A stretch of 64,000 bases of DNA from Bacillus fungorum. Lineage in GTDB: Bacteria; Bacillota; Bacilli; Bacillales; Bacillaceae_G. Below, piece by piece: positions 17,278 to 26,813 of the stretch; the first letter of the stretch is position 1, and the number at the start of each line of letters is the position of its first letter. Where the stretch lies: assembly GCF_002746455.1 (NCBI RefSeq), contig NZ_NWUW01000003.1:186001-250000 (forward strand). Reading direction: 5' to 3'. The position numbers and the translations under genes are program-made. Below the pieces are notes generated by a model. The model was not told the DNA's origin and ran no database searches. It worked only from the letters and a program-made list of their open reading frames with translations.

Positions 17278-17948
17278 ATGAATCGAAAACAACGAATTAA
17301 AGAAATTGTAGATCATATTTTAAAACTAAACTTAACCCATCCAATAAGAGTTGGAGTAAGTGGTATTACAGCATCAGGAAAAACAACATTCGCAAACGAA
17401 CTAGCGGAAGAAATAAAAAACGAGGACTACTAGTAACACGCGCCAGCATTGACGATTTTCATAATCCAAAATTGATTCGCTATGCACAAGGTAAAGAATC
17501 TGCAAGAGGGTATTATGAAGATGCACACGATTATACAGCTTGCAAAGAAAGATTATTAAAGCCTTTAGGACCTAACGGGAATTTACAGTATGAAACGATT
17601 TCTCATAACTTAATAACGGATATGCCTGTACATAATGAGCCACTAGTAGCCACGCAAAATATGATATTAATAGCGGATGGAACGTTTCTATTAAAAAAAG
17701 ACGTTGAGCATTTATTCGATTACAAAATCTTTGTAGATACAGATTTTGAGATTGCGAGAAAACGTGGTGCTAAGCGCGAGACTGAGGCTTTTGGAAGTTA
17801 TGAAGAAGCAGAGAAGATGTTTTTGAACAGGTATCATGCAGCTTGTAAAATGTATATAGACGAGCATAATCCGAAAGAGTGTGCGGATGTTGTATTTCGG
17901 AATAGTGATTTAGCAAATCCAGAAGTTATATTTCATGAGCGGAAGTAA
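17278..17948 (+). pseudogene. Uridine-kinase-like P-loop kinase, frameshifted
   Basis: The ATG at 17278 follows GGGGGGAAT. The first frame gives MNRKQRIKEIVDHIL and the P-loop GVSGITASGKTTF, then stops at 17433. The rest continues in the +1 frame: VTRASIDDFHNP, then about 160 residues to DLANPEVIFHERK. An ATA followed by five more A and C (six A in a row, near 17418) would restore the frame if it had seven A, so a single-base loss in a homopolymer explains the break. Whole, it would be a kinase of about 223 residues in the uridine kinase-like family. Sequencing error or slippage cannot be excluded. Confidence 0.82.
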
Positions 17949-18074
17949 TACACAATCAAAATTATATGTATAGCCTTTTATTAATAGTTATAATTCTCGT
18001 ATAATTAAATTAATTTTAGGAAGTGAAAAACGGGAGATAAGGCAAAAAAACGTAAAAAGGGGACAGGGAATAGA

Positions 18075-18899
18075 ATGAATGAAGTACTAGAATTAAAAGA
18101 GGAACTACTACAAATTAAAAATAATAATTACGCTGTACCAGAAGACGTAGATGCATATCCATATGCGCAGTGGATGCTAGATTATATCGGATCACCTGAT
18201 GCTGAATTACGTGATGATTTAATTTATAGTACGCTTCACACATGGATTACAAATGATGTATTTAGACAAAAAGAATTACGAGGGTTAATGTTACAAGCAA
18301 TTAGTCCTGATTATTTATTTTATAAAATTGGTGAAAAGGGCACAGACTCTGTTTTTAAACGTGCATTCTCCGTATTAATTCCACCACTTATTTTATCTGT
18401 TCATGAAAGAGAACCGTTGTTATCCGAAGAACAACTGTACAGTGTAGCAGAACAAGTGCTGGAATATGTATATTTAGAAGAAGATGTAAGAGGCTACGTA
18501 GAAGGAAAAGGCTGGGCACACTCTACTGCACATGCAGCGGATGCACTTGATGCTTTAGCGCGTACAATACAAAATCGTGAGTTTGCATATGCAATATTAG
18601 CTGCTGTTCGTCAGAAGGTTCGCTTACATGACTACGTATACATTCACTTTGAAGATGAGAGATTAGTAGCGCCAATTATGTCGTTACGTAACCAAAATCT
18701 TTTAACTGAGGAAGAGTGGAGCAACTGGTTACATAGTATAGCAATTGTTGAAGACATCCCGCATCCTCAGTATGATATTTTAGTACAAAATATTAGAGCT
18801 TTCTTAAGAAGTTTATACTTTAGAGTTTTAGAGACAGAGGGTAGTACAGCCTTTACAGATGATATACTAGAGACTTTGAAGGATTTGCGTAGGTATTAA
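18075..18899 (+). CDS. DUF2785 domain-containing protein
   Basis: A 274-residue helical protein of the DUF2785 family, with unknown function. Typical segments are LRDDLIYSTLHTWI and the GWAHSTAHAADALDAL motif, which has two closely spaced His and an Asp that could bind a metal or ligand. No signal peptide or membrane segment is present. GGGGACAGG precedes the ATG. It is monocistronic as far as can be seen. Confidence 0.9.
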   Translation: MNEVLELKEELLQIKNNNYAVPEDVDAYPYAQWMLDYIGSPDAELRDDLIYSTLHTWITNDVFRQKELRGLMLQAISPDYLFYKIGEKGTDSVFKRAFSVLIPPLILSVHEREPLLSEEQLYSVAEQVLEYVYLEEDVRGYVEGKGWAHSTAHAADALDALARTIQNREFAYAILAAVRQKVRLHDYVYIHFEDERLVAPIMSLRNQNLLTEEEWSNWLHSIAIVEDIPHPQYDILVQNIRAFLRSLYFRVLETEGSTAFTDDILETLKDLRRY

Positions 18900-18979
18900 A
18901 ATTACATTTTGCTAAGAGAAAAGCACATAAAATCAACACCTTCCAACCATACTAATAAAATGTGTTGGAGGTGAGTTTA

Positions 18980-19294
18980 ATGGACAAAAAAGATTTTGAA
19001 AAAGTGTATAATGATTACTTACATCAAGGAGAAGAGCAAGCTCAATTTGAAGTAGACCATGAAGTCAATTCAGGAGCAGAACAAATTGTTGCCGTTCGTA
19101 AAAATGATGATGGTGATTTAATAGCGTTTAAAACAAGTAGCGGGAGAGAGTTAGATTATATGACTGCTCTTAGTGAAGCAAAATCAGGGAAGTTAGCTCA
19201 TGTGGACGTATTTCATAAGTATGGTAGAGATATTATACGTAGTGAACCTGATGGAATAAGAGAAAATAACTTAGATAATTTACCTTCATTTTAA
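18980..19294 (+). CDS. DUF3892-type small protein, 104 aa
   Basis: A small soluble protein of 104 residues. The central GAEQIVAVRKNDDGDLIAFKTSSGRELDY and following HVDVFHKYGRDIIRSEPDG blocks fit the DUF3892 family. The function is unknown. The ATG at 18980 follows GGAGGTGA; the earlier frame start at 18962 lies upstream of that site. The gene ends at a clean terminator facing the DUF188 gene. Confidence 0.85.
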   Translation: MDKKDFEKVYNDYLHQGEEQAQFEVDHEVNSGAEQIVAVRKNDDGDLIAFKTSSGRELDYMTALSEAKSGKLAHVDVFHKYGRDIIRSEPDGIRENNLDNLPSF

Positions 19295-19307
19295 ACGGGT
19301 AAACCTC

Positions 19308-19346
19308 AAGAAGAGAATGTTCATGCCGATATTCTCTTCTTTTTTA
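19308..19346. terminator. Bidirectional intrinsic terminator
   Basis: AAGAAGAGAAT and ATTCTCTTCTT form an 11-bp stem with a 12-nt loop, followed by TTTTTATA. Confidence 0.9.
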
Positions 19347-19378
19347 TAAAGCTTTCCCTACAAATAGAAGTTTCATTT

Positions 19379-19819
19379 TTATAATGCAATCATACTTTTA
19401 AAGAGCGCTCTAAATTTCTCTTTATCTTCTGCTGTAAATGGTTTCGGTCCCTTTGTACGTTTACCACTTTTTCGAACCATTGCACTTAAATATCGTGTTT
19501 GTAACAATTGTTCAATGTTATCATTCGTATACTTATAGCCTTTATGGTGTAGTACGATACAGCCTTTTGCTAAAGCGAGCGAAGCAAGACCGTAATCTTG
19601 TGTTACGATTAAATCTTCTTTTTTTGCTAACTGCATAATTCGGTAATCTGCAGCATCTGCTCCGGAATCAACATAAATTGTTTCCACACCTTTTGGTTGT
19701 TCCGCATTAGAATAATGAGAAAAGCTAGTAACTAGGGTTACAGGGATTTCTGCATTCGTAGCTTCAAAAATAATTACATCTTTTACAGGACAAGCATCTG
19801 CATCAACGTAAATTTTCAT
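19379..19819 (-). CDS. YaiI/YqxD family protein (DUF188)
   Basis: A 146-residue soluble protein of the DUF188 family, with a PIN-like nuclease fold. The N-terminal [14 protein letters not shown] and the [12 protein letters not shown] and [12 protein letters not shown] motifs supply the conserved acidic residues. The biochemical role is not established. The ATG at 19819 follows AGGAGTGAT; a longer frame start at 19879 has no binding site. It is monocistronic. Confidence 0.93.
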   Translation of the reverse strand: MKIYVDADACPVKDVIIFEATNAEIPVTLVTSFSHYSNAEQPKGVETIYVDSGADAADYRIMQLAKKEDLIVTQDYGLASLALAKGCIVLHHKGYKYTNDNIEQLLQTRYLSAMVRKSGKRTKGPKPFTAEDKEKFRALFKSMIAL

Positions 19820-19982
19820 TTTTATCACTCCTATAACTAGGTTCGTGTTGATGATAATGGTAGATTTAGGTTTTGTCAAACGAGGATTTTGTATTTTAAC
19901 TTACAAAAATTGTATATATTTAAAAATATATGCTAATATATAATTGGTTGAATAATAATAATTTTCAGAAATAGGGAGTTGG

Positions 19983-20756
19983 ATGATTTATAAAGCAGAT
20001 AACAATGTAAGGGAAAAGTTAGTTGAGATGTTTGGGAATTTCGATAGTACTATTGTACTTTCCTATCTCCAAGGGCATATGGGAAGTGCGTGGGTAGACA
20101 ATCCTGAAAATCCAACTGTTGCTCAAATAACTGTAGGGATTTTTGTGTTTTACGCCGGGAATCCAAGCGCAGAAGAGGCGGAAGAATTACTATATAATCT
20201 ACCTGATTTTACTCTTGCCATTGTTGATTCGGATGAATGGAAAAAACGGATAGAGACTGTTCACAAAGGATCAATTGAGAAGTTTCAAAGGTTTAGATTT
20301 AATAAGAACCCCGGCGATTTAGATAAAGAATACATACGGGATATATTGTCTACATTACCCCAAGATTACGAAATGAAAAAAATCGATAAAGATATAGCAA
20401 AGTCTTCTTCATTTCATGCACTCTCAGAAGATTTTACTAGTCAGTTTGATTCAATTGATGATTTTATTGATAGGGGCGTAGGGTATGCCGTTTTAAATAA
20501 AGAACAAGTTGTTTCGGCTGCAACATCATTTAGTATATTTGATGATGGAATCGAGATTGAAATTGCGAGTCATCCTGAACATAGAAGAAAAGGTTTAGCT
20601 AAGATTGTAGCATCTGCACTTATATTAGATTGTTTAGATAGAGGGAAATATCCTAGTTGGGATGGAGCAAATTCTGAATCTGTTGAACTAGCAAAAAAGC
20701 TAGGCTACACTTTTAAAGAATCTTATGATACATATTTTATTGAAATAAAAAAATGA
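19983..20756 (+). CDS. GNAT acetyltransferase, ZmaR-like (zwittermicin resistance family)
   Basis: A 257-residue two-part protein. The N-terminal half (about 1-130) is a divergent domain, and the C-terminal half is a GNAT fold with the acetyl-CoA loop in IASHPEHRRKGLAKIVASALI. The architecture fits the GNAT_acetyltran (PF12746) family, which includes zwittermicin A resistance protein ZmaR of B. cereus. Whether this copy acetylates an antibiotic is inference. TAGGGAGTTGG precedes the ATG. A palindromic hairpin (20765-20802) follows. Confidence 0.83.
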   Translation: MIYKADNNVREKLVEMFGNFDSTIVLSYLQGHMGSAWVDNPENPTVAQITVGIFVFYAGNPSAEEAEELLYNLPDFTLAIVDSDEWKKRIETVHKGSIEKFQRFRFNKNPGDLDKEYIRDILSTLPQDYEMKKIDKDIAKSSSFHALSEDFTSQFDSIDDFIDRGVGYAVLNKEQVVSAATSFSIFDDGIEIEIASHPEHRRKGLAKIVASALILDCLDRGKYPSWDGANSESVELAKKLGYTFKESYDTYFIEIKK

Positions 20757-20764
20757 ACCAATAC

Positions 20765-20802
20765 AAGTACATAAACTAAAGTGGTTTTTAGTTTATGTAC
20801 TT
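20765..20802. terminator. Hairpin between convergent GNAT and MocR genes
   Basis: AAGTACATAAACT and AGTTTATGTACTT form a perfect 13-bp stem with a 12-nt loop. T tracts are weak, so it may terminate inefficiently. Confidence 0.7.
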
Positions 20803-20848
20803 AGTTAGAAATTAATTGAATTCTATTGGCGATATGTAAGGATGCTAC

Positions 20849-22291
20849 TTATTTCCCACAAACTAAAATAGCCTCACGCAAACGAGAAATACCTTCCTCA
20901 ATTTGATTAATATTCACTTTTCCATAAGATAAACGAATATAACCATCTTTCGCACCGAAAATACTACCTGGCATAAAGGCGATTTCTTGTTTTAAGCTTT
21001 GCATAATGAGTTGTTTTTCGTTTATCGGTTCTTTTAATTTTCCCCATATGTATATACCACCAGTCGGGTTTGAAAAAGAGATTTTATCGTGAAGTTGCTC
21101 ATTTAAGGCGCGAACGATAACGTCTCTTTTTTCTGCTAGTTGTTTTCGTAACGGTACGATATGAGACTGAAATGGTACGGTTTCGAAAAATTGCTGCATA
21201 AGCCACTGCGGGAAAATACTCATTCCTAATTCCATTTGGTGCCGTGCGTCTGATAATCGCTCTACGACAGACTGCGGGGCGACAAGCCAACCGACTCGTA
21301 ATCCTGGTGCAATCATTTTTGATAAAGAATGTACATAAATAACTGTTCCGTTTTCATCTATTGATTTCAAAGTAGGGCAAGGTTGTTTCTTTTCTAGCGT
21401 AAGTAAACTGGACGGATCATCTTCCACAATCGCAATTCGTAAGTCTGCGCAAAGTGATAACAGCTTTTTTCTACGGTTTGGACGAAGCATTGTTCCCGTA
21501 GGATTTTGGAAGTTTGGATTTAAAAAGATCATTTTAATACGATGCTTTCTATATAATTCTTGCACATCATCCGGATTAATACCATGTTCATCGACAGGTA
21601 ACGGAAAAATACGAATACCTGCGGATTGGAATAACGGTAAGGAATAACAGTGTGAAGGACTTTCGAAAGCGACTGCATCACCTGGATTTAATAGACATTG
21701 CACGATAAGATGAAGTGCTTGCTGTGCGCCAGATGTAATCATAATGGATTGTTCAGTCGCTTCAACTTTTAAATATTCCTTCATATATTTTACAACCGCT
21801 TGTCTTAGCGGGAGATAGCCTTGTGGATGATCGTAACTTAATGAATGCGTTAACGGTTGTTCTCGTAAAATCGTTTGTAGTTGATCGTGAGGATAGAGGT
21901 TACAACCGAGCTCTCCGTTTGCGAAATCAATAATATTTTCATTTTGTTGTACTTCTGCCCGAATATGGCGAAGTAACGGTAAGTTTGGTAAAAATGTACC
22001 ACCTTCTACAAAACTTCTCCAGTTCGGCGTTAATGTTGGAGAAACGCCCCACATATGTGTACTCACGCGTGTGCCTTTACCAGTCGTACTCTCTATAATG
22101 CCCATAGCACGTAATTCGTTATAAGCAGTCGTTACCGTACTTCGGTTTACATTTAACTGTGTAGCTAATTTCCGTTCTGAAGGGAGGAAGCTACCTGGCG
22201 GAAGTTCTCCGTATGTAATACGTTTTTCAATAAAGTCAACAACTTGCTGATAAATAGGGATTTTACTGTCACTATCTAGCTTCCATTCCAT
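20849..22291 (-). CDS. MocR family regulator: GntR HTH fused to PLP aminotransferase domain
   Basis: A 480-residue fusion. The GntR winged helix lies at about 1-75 (IPIYQQVVDFIEKRI, SERKLATQLNVNRSTV). A type I aminotransferase-like domain follows, with the PLP lysine expected in HSLSKMIAPGLRVGW. MocR proteins use PLP or an amino acid adduct to control adjacent genes. AGGCGTTTTTT precedes the ATG on the minus strand. It is divergent from an EamA exporter, and the 125-bp gap holds three copies of an AGCCAATT-type site, so it likely controls both genes. Confidence 0.92.
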   Translation of the reverse strand: MEWKLDSDSKIPIYQQVVDFIEKRITYGELPPGSFLPSERKLATQLNVNRSTVTTAYNELRAMGIIESTTGKGTRVSTHMWGVSPTLTPNWRSFVEGGTFLPNLPLLRHIRAEVQQNENIIDFANGELGCNLYPHDQLQTILREQPLTHSLSYDHPQGYLPLRQAVVKYMKEYLKVEATEQSIMITSGAQQALHLIVQCLLNPGDAVAFESPSHCYSLPLFQSAGIRIFPLPVDEHGINPDDVQELYRKHRIKMIFLNPNFQNPTGTMLRPNRRKKLLSLCADLRIAIVEDDPSSLLTLEKKQPCPTLKSIDENGTVIYVHSLSKMIAPGLRVGWLVAPQSVVERLSDARHQMELGMSIFPQWLMQQFFETVPFQSHIVPLRKQLAEKRDVIVRALNEQLHDKISFSNPTGGIYIWGKLKEPINEKQLIMQSLKQEIAFMPGSIFGAKDGYIRLSYGKVNINQIEEGISRLREAILVCGK

Positions 22292-22332
22292 AAAAAACGC
22301 CTCCGTATCTCTTATATAAATCTAGTATAGCA

Positions 22333-22384
22333 AATTGGCTGGGTAAAAAAACAGCCAATTGGACGGTGTTATATCCAGCCAATT
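22333..22384. promoter_or_regulatory. Predicted MocR operator: one inverted and two direct CAGCCAATT sites
   Basis: AATTGGCTG at 22333-22341 faces CAGCCAATT at 22352-22360, and a second CAGCCAATT follows at 22376-22384, 24 bp from the first. The array spans the divergent promoter region of the MocR and EamA genes. Confidence 0.78.
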
Positions 22385-22416
22385 TTACTATGCTAAATAT
22401 GGAAGGGGAGATTCGG

Positions 22417-23328
22417 ATGAAACGATGGCAAATGGAATGGCTCCTAGTATCAGTTGCATTAGTATGGGGAGCAAATTATACAATAGGAAAATATGGCGTG
22501 GCATTTATGTCATCTATTCAATTTAATAGTTTACGATTTTTAGTAGCATCACCGATATTATTACTTATTACTTTTATGATGGAACGCTCATTACGTATTG
22601 AAAGAAAAGATTGGTTACGATTAGTAGCAGTCGGCATCGTTGGAACGACAATGTATCAAACGATGTTTATGCTATCTGTGAAATATACTTCAGCAACGAA
22701 CGCCTCATTATTAATTGCGATGTCACCTATTTTTACAGGGATATTAGCAGTATTGCACAAACAAGAACGTTTTTCGATGAAAGTACAAATTGGTTCAATA
22801 GTAGCATTTATTGGTGCAGCATTTGTTCTATTAACAGGTCATACAGGAGGAGTTACTTACGAGTATGCATGGCTTGGAAATATAATTGGATTAGTCGCAG
22901 CAATTGCATGGGGATGGTATCCAATTTTAGCACAGCCTCTCATTACAAAATACTCCGCAATGAGAGTCACATCATGGTCCACTTTAATTGGAATTGTACC
23001 TCTCGTTATTTACTGTTTATTTAACGTAAATACATTAACGTGGCCAGTAGATATGTCAAGCTGGGGATCACTTGCATATTCAATCGTCTTTGCGACTATC
23101 TTTGGGCTAGCAATGTGGTATGTCGGCATAAGTCAAATAGGCTCAACGAAAGTAATGGTTTATATGTATCTTGTACCGTTGTTCGCAGTTATCTTTGCGG
23201 CAGTAACAATTGGAGAGCAAATCAATATGATGCAACTCGTTGGAGGGCTTATTATCTTCATCGGTTTATATGTTGTAAAAAAAGGCGGAATCAAAAAGCC
23301 AGCTCTCAATTTGAAAAAAGTAAGTTAA
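22417..23328 (+). CDS. EamA family transporter (DMT superfamily exporter)
   Basis: A 303-residue protein with about ten membrane segments in two EamA repeats: WGANYTIGKYGVAFMSS in the first, and LVAAIAWGWYPILAQPL opening the second. Family members export amino acids and other metabolites. The ATG at 22417 follows GGAAGGGGAG; an earlier start at 22366 would read through the operator array. The divergent MocR regulator suggests the substrate is an amino acid or vitamin B6-linked compound, which is inference. Confidence 0.92.
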   Translation: MKRWQMEWLLVSVALVWGANYTIGKYGVAFMSSIQFNSLRFLVASPILLLITFMMERSLRIERKDWLRLVAVGIVGTTMYQTMFMLSVKYTSATNASLLIAMSPIFTGILAVLHKQERFSMKVQIGSIVAFIGAAFVLLTGHTGGVTYEYAWLGNIIGLVAAIAWGWYPILAQPLITKYSAMRVTSWSTLIGIVPLVIYCLFNVNTLTWPVDMSSWGSLAYSIVFATIFGLAMWYVGISQIGSTKVMVYMYLVPLFAVIFAAVTIGEQINMMQLVGGLIIFIGLYVVKKGGIKKPALNLKKVS

Positions 23329-23332
23329 CTGT

Positions 23333-23370
23333 AAAAAGGATCTCTTTCATATAGAAGGAGATCCTTTTTT
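23333..23370. terminator. Bidirectional terminator between EamA and Nudix genes
   Basis: AAAAAGGATCTC and GAGATCCTTTTTT form a stem of about 12 bp with T tracts both ways. It overlaps the last codons of the minus-strand Nudix gene. Confidence 0.88.
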
Positions 23371-23814
23371 GTTTCGTAATAAAAGCGCTTGTTCAACAGC
23401 CCATTTTTGATGATCGTGAATGAGAAGCTCTACAGCATGTAATGGAGACATCCATTTTAAAATATGATTTTCCTCACAGTTTTCAGTTTGTTTCTGCACC
23501 ATGTTCGCAATGTAAAAGAACCCATCATTTAAATAATATGTATCTTCCTTTTCAGCATAAAAATACCGCATTGCATTACCGATATACTGATCAATTTCAA
23601 TTGCCCATCCTAATTCCTCTAGTAATTCACGATGTAAACATTCTTCTTTTGTTTCATTACCTTCCATACCGCCACCAGGTAAAAAATAACGGTCTCCTTT
23701 TTGGATAACAGCAATCTTTGAAGAAGATGAATGAAAAATAATCGCATAACAACTAGGTCTTAATACATATTGCTCAGTAGGCTTTTTATAACCAAAAGTA
23801 AGTTTAGATATCAT
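23347..23814 (-). CDS. Nudix hydrolase
   Basis: A 155-residue Nudix protein. The box is complete: GGGMEGNETKEECLHREL then LEELGW, giving Gly-x5-Glu-x7-Arg-Glu-x2-Glu-Glu-x-Gly. LPGGGMEGNE resembles YjhB/RppH-like hydrolases of modified nucleotides. The ATG at 23814 is 9 nt from GAGAGGTG; a GTG at 23826 lies within that site. The last residues overlap the bidirectional terminator. The substrate is unknown. Confidence 0.88.
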   Translation of the reverse strand: MISKLTFGYKKPTEQYVLRPSCYAIIFHSSSSKIAVIQKGDRYFLPGGGMEGNETKEECLHRELLEELGWAIEIDQYIGNAMRYFYAEKEDTYYLNDGFFYIANMVQKQTENCEENHILKWMSPLHAVELLIHDHQKWAVEQALLLRNKKGSPSI

Positions 23815-23910
23815 AAAATACGTCACCTCTCTATAAAATACATAAAAGGAATAATAAGGTGAAAATAGAATTATATAAGTATAATCTTACGAGGTTGGAG
23901 TGATAACAAA

Positions 23911-24318
23911 ATGATAAACCGAAAGTGTTCGCGCTGTAAAGAAATTACAGGTACGGTGCACGGTGGTAAAAAAATTAAGGAAGATTTTCTATGTGAGGAC
24001 TGTTTGCAAAAAGGAATTGAGAGCGAAGAAATCGAATTATCACAAGTGGAGAAAGAACAAACTTCGTATCTTTCTATAAAAATATTAAAAATAATGAGTG
24101 TTATTTATTTAATAGGATCTATTTTAATGGCTTTTTCAGCTGGGCCATTTATACATAATCTGGAGTTTGATGAATTATCAATTTCAGGATCAGAATTAGG
24201 TTTAATAGGCTTTGCTATACTAGGTTCGATATTCCAGTCGGTTCTCATATTTTGTGGGATTTGGGTATTCATCCTATTAGTAGAAACAGTCATTAAAATT
24301 TATGAAAAAATGAAGTGA
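23911..24318 (+). CDS. Small membrane protein with N-terminal zinc-ribbon-like motif
   Basis: A 135-residue protein of no recognised family. CSRCKE at 5-10 and CEDC at 28-31 form a CxxC-CxxC zinc-ribbon-like pair at the N-terminus. Two membrane segments follow (about 57-80 and 95-125). The topology suggests a cytosolic metal-binding knob anchored in the membrane. GAGGTTGGAGTG precedes the ATG. A GNAT gene starts 18 bp after the stop, so the two are probably cotranscribed. Confidence 0.75.
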   Translation: MINRKCSRCKEITGTVHGGKKIKEDFLCEDCLQKGIESEEIELSQVEKEQTSYLSIKILKIMSVIYLIGSILMAFSAGPFIHNLEFDELSISGSELGLIGFAILGSIFQSVLIFCGIWVFILLVETVIKIYEKMK

Positions 24319-24335
24319 GTGAGAGGGAGAAACGT

Positions 24336-24806
24336 ATGCGAGTAAGAAACATTCAAGGGGAAGATTATGTAAAGATTCATTCTGTTTTAAATGATTGGTG
24401 GGGCGGGAGAGACATGGCTGCCATGTTGCCAAAATTGTTTTTCGTTCACTTTCAAGAAACGAGTTTTATTCTTGAAGAAGAAGGAGAAACATTAGGTTTC
24501 TTATGCGGATTCTTTTCGCAAACGCATAAAGAGGAAGCGTACGTTCATTTTATCGGAGTAAATCCGAAGTATAGAAGAAGGGGAATCGCATCGACGTTGT
24601 ATTCATATTTCTTTGATGTCGCTCGTGCAAATAACCGTAAAGTTGTAAAAGCAATCACATCACCAGTTAATAAAAAATCGATACAGTTTCATAGGGAGAT
24701 TGGCTTTCAAATTGAGTCTGGGGATGATGAGATAGAGGGTGTATCGGTACATACAAATTATGATGGGAATGGCGGGAGTAGAGTATTATTTTTTAAATAT
24801 GTGTAA
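24336..24806 (+). CDS. GNAT family N-acetyltransferase
   Basis: A 156-residue acetyltransferase with VHFIGVNPKYRRRGIASTLYSYF, containing the acetyl-CoA loop, and SIQFHREIGFQIE near the end. It starts at ATG 24336 after GAGAGGGAGA; an in-frame start at 24315 overlaps the previous gene. A short GGCTA/TAGCC hairpin with a few T follows at about 24811. It is likely in one transcript with the zinc-ribbon membrane protein. The substrate is unknown. Confidence 0.87.
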   Translation: MRVRNIQGEDYVKIHSVLNDWWGGRDMAAMLPKLFFVHFQETSFILEEEGETLGFLCGFFSQTHKEEAYVHFIGVNPKYRRRGIASTLYSYFFDVARANNRKVVKAITSPVNKKSIQFHREIGFQIESGDDEIEGVSVHTNYDGNGGSRVLFFKYV

Positions 24807-24854
24807 AAGTAGGCTAGCGAGAAGTTAGCCTTTTCGTTGTGAGGAGATAATAAT

Positions 24855-25745
24855 ATGGAGAGTAAACAAAGTAGAAATGAATACATACGAAGCATTTATA
24901 AAGTGCAAGATTATATAGAATCAAACATAAATGATTCACTTTCAATTGAAGAGCTAGCGGATGTAGCAGGATTTTCAAAGTTTCATTTTCATCGTATTTT
25001 TAAAGGCATAGTAGACGAGCCATTATCACGGTATGTAAACCGATTAAAGTTAGAAAGGGCAACAAATCTACTTACATACCGTTCGGATATGACGATTACG
25101 GATATCGCTTACCATTTTGGTTTCACAGATTCAGCAGTTTTCTCCCGAACATTTAAAAATTATTACAATGTAAGTCCATCTCAATATCGAAACCACAATA
25201 GCAAGAATTGCAAAGACGTGGGTGAAACTTCTCAATACAATGGATGTAAGAAGGTTCGAGGAGATATTGAAATTGTAACAGCTAACGATATGAACGTCGC
25301 ATACATAAGACATATCGGTACATATGAAGAGTTAACTATGGATTTTCCAAAAATGATAGAGAAATTATTTCGTTACGCAACAATGCAAAACTATCATGTA
25401 TTTGAGGATACGAAAGTATTAACCATTTACCATGACCATCATGAATTTACTGAGGACTATCATTTAAGAACAAGTTTATGTATAACAATTCCAGATGAAT
25501 CCGCAGTAGAAACGAACGACATAGGAATAATGGTTATACCTTCAGGGAAATATGCGGTAGGTCATTTTGAAATACGTCAAGATGAATATAAAGGAGCATG
25601 GGATTTCTTATACGGTGAGTGGCTTCCAAATAGCGGATATAAGCCGAGAGATTCTTATCCTTTTGAAATGTATAAAAATGATCCAAAGCAGCACCCAGAA
25701 AATAAACATATAGTTGATATATATGTACCTATCGAACCTTTTTAA
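24855..25745 (+). CDS. AraC family regulator with GyrI-like effector domain
   Basis: A 296-residue protein. Two AraC helix-turn-helix motifs lie at about 10-107 (SIEELADVAGFSKFHFHRIF, then ITDIAYHFGFTDSAVFSRTF). A GyrI-like / bacterial transcription activator effector-binding domain follows (about 135-296), of the kind that binds drug-like molecules in Rob and SbmC relatives. GTGAGGAG precedes the ATG. A serine hydrolase gene starts 24 bp downstream, so the pair is probably one operon. Confidence 0.92.
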   Translation: MESKQSRNEYIRSIYKVQDYIESNINDSLSIEELADVAGFSKFHFHRIFKGIVDEPLSRYVNRLKLERATNLLTYRSDMTITDIAYHFGFTDSAVFSRTFKNYYNVSPSQYRNHNSKNCKDVGETSQYNGCKKVRGDIEIVTANDMNVAYIRHIGTYEELTMDFPKMIEKLFRYATMQNYHVFEDTKVLTIYHDHHEFTEDYHLRTSLCITIPDESAVETNDIGIMVIPSGKYAVGHFEIRQDEYKGAWDFLYGEWLPNSGYKPRDSYPFEMYKNDPKQHPENKHIVDIYVPIEPF

Positions 25746-25769
25746 TTATAGGTTAAAGGGGAAGGAATA

Positions 25770-26711
25770 ATGAAAACCGCTGAAAAGTTAGATCAGATTA
25801 TAAAAGAAGAATGTGAAAATATTAATGGTATGTTAGTAGTACGGAAAGGTAATATTATTTTTGAAAAATATTATAACGGTCACGGTACAGATGATGCATT
25901 TCATATAGCATCAGTCACAAAAACGATAATCTCTGCGCTAATTGGGATATGTATAGATAAAGGCTATATAAAAAGCGTTGATCAAAAAGTAATAGAGTTT
26001 TTCCCTGAATATAAACTTAAGGCGTCTGAAGTAACAGTGCGACACCTCCTTACAATGACAGCACCATATCCTTTTGTAGACTGGCAGGAACCGTTAGAAG
26101 AACTATGTACACAAGAGGATTGGGTACAGTATACACTTAATAGAATGGGGAACGGCGGAGAAATCGGATCTTTTAAATACTCATCTGCAGGAGCGCATGT
26201 ACTATCAGCAATTATTACGAGTGCAACAGGAAAAAGTGCGCGTGAGTTTGCGAATGAGTACTTATTTCAACCACTCGGCATGAGAGAAATTCCAAACTAC
26301 AATATGAAAGCATTTGGATTTGATGACTTATTCGGAAAAGATGTAAAGGGATGGGTTCATGATCCAAATGGTATTTCGACGGGCGGCTGGGGACTAACGT
26401 TAACAGTTAAAGATATGGCTAAGTTTGGACAGCTGTATTTGAATGAAGGTGTTTATAATGGAAAACAAATATTAGCAAAATCATGGATAAAAGAATCAAC
26501 AACAATGAACCAAAATCAATATGGTTACTTATGGTGGTTACGAGAAGAAGATGGAATCTTTTCGTACTGTGCAAGGGGTGATGGTGGGAATATGGTTTGT
26601 TGTATTCCAGAGAGAGAATTGGTAGTGGTGATTGCTTCTGAGGTTATACCAAATGCGGGGGATAGATGGGAGTTAATTAAAGAGTGCATACTTCCTTATT
26701 TAAAAGATTAA
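25770..26711 (+). CDS. Serine hydrolase, beta-lactamase/DD-peptidase fold (class C-like)
   Basis: A 313-residue protein of the beta-lactamase-related family. The nucleophile motif is Ser48-Val-Thr-Lys51, and the Tyr motif is YSSAG. There is no signal peptide, so it is likely cytosolic and acts as an esterase or peptidase rather than a secreted beta-lactamase. AAAGGGGAAGG precedes the ATG. It is downstream of the AraC/GyrI regulator in the same orientation. Confidence 0.88.
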   Translation: MKTAEKLDQIIKEECENINGMLVVRKGNIIFEKYYNGHGTDDAFHIASVTKTIISALIGICIDKGYIKSVDQKVIEFFPEYKLKASEVTVRHLLTMTAPYPFVDWQEPLEELCTQEDWVQYTLNRMGNGGEIGSFKYSSAGAHVLSAIITSATGKSAREFANEYLFQPLGMREIPNYNMKAFGFDDLFGKDVKGWVHDPNGISTGGWGLTLTVKDMAKFGQLYLNEGVYNGKQILAKSWIKESTTMNQNQYGYLWWLREEDGIFSYCARGDGGNMVCCIPERELVVVIASEVIPNAGDRWELIKECILPYLKD

Positions 26712-26813
26712 TGTGGTTATTTTTATGGAAGTGAGAATTAAAGGGTTTAGTTAAACTTGTTTTGTTTTTCATGATAGAAAAAAGTGTTGTGATAACAAAG
26801 TTGTGCAACTAAG

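Noticed and set aside
25770..26711. Calling the serine hydrolase a beta-lactamase
   Set aside because: It has the SxxK fold motif but no signal peptide; class C resistance enzymes are exported.
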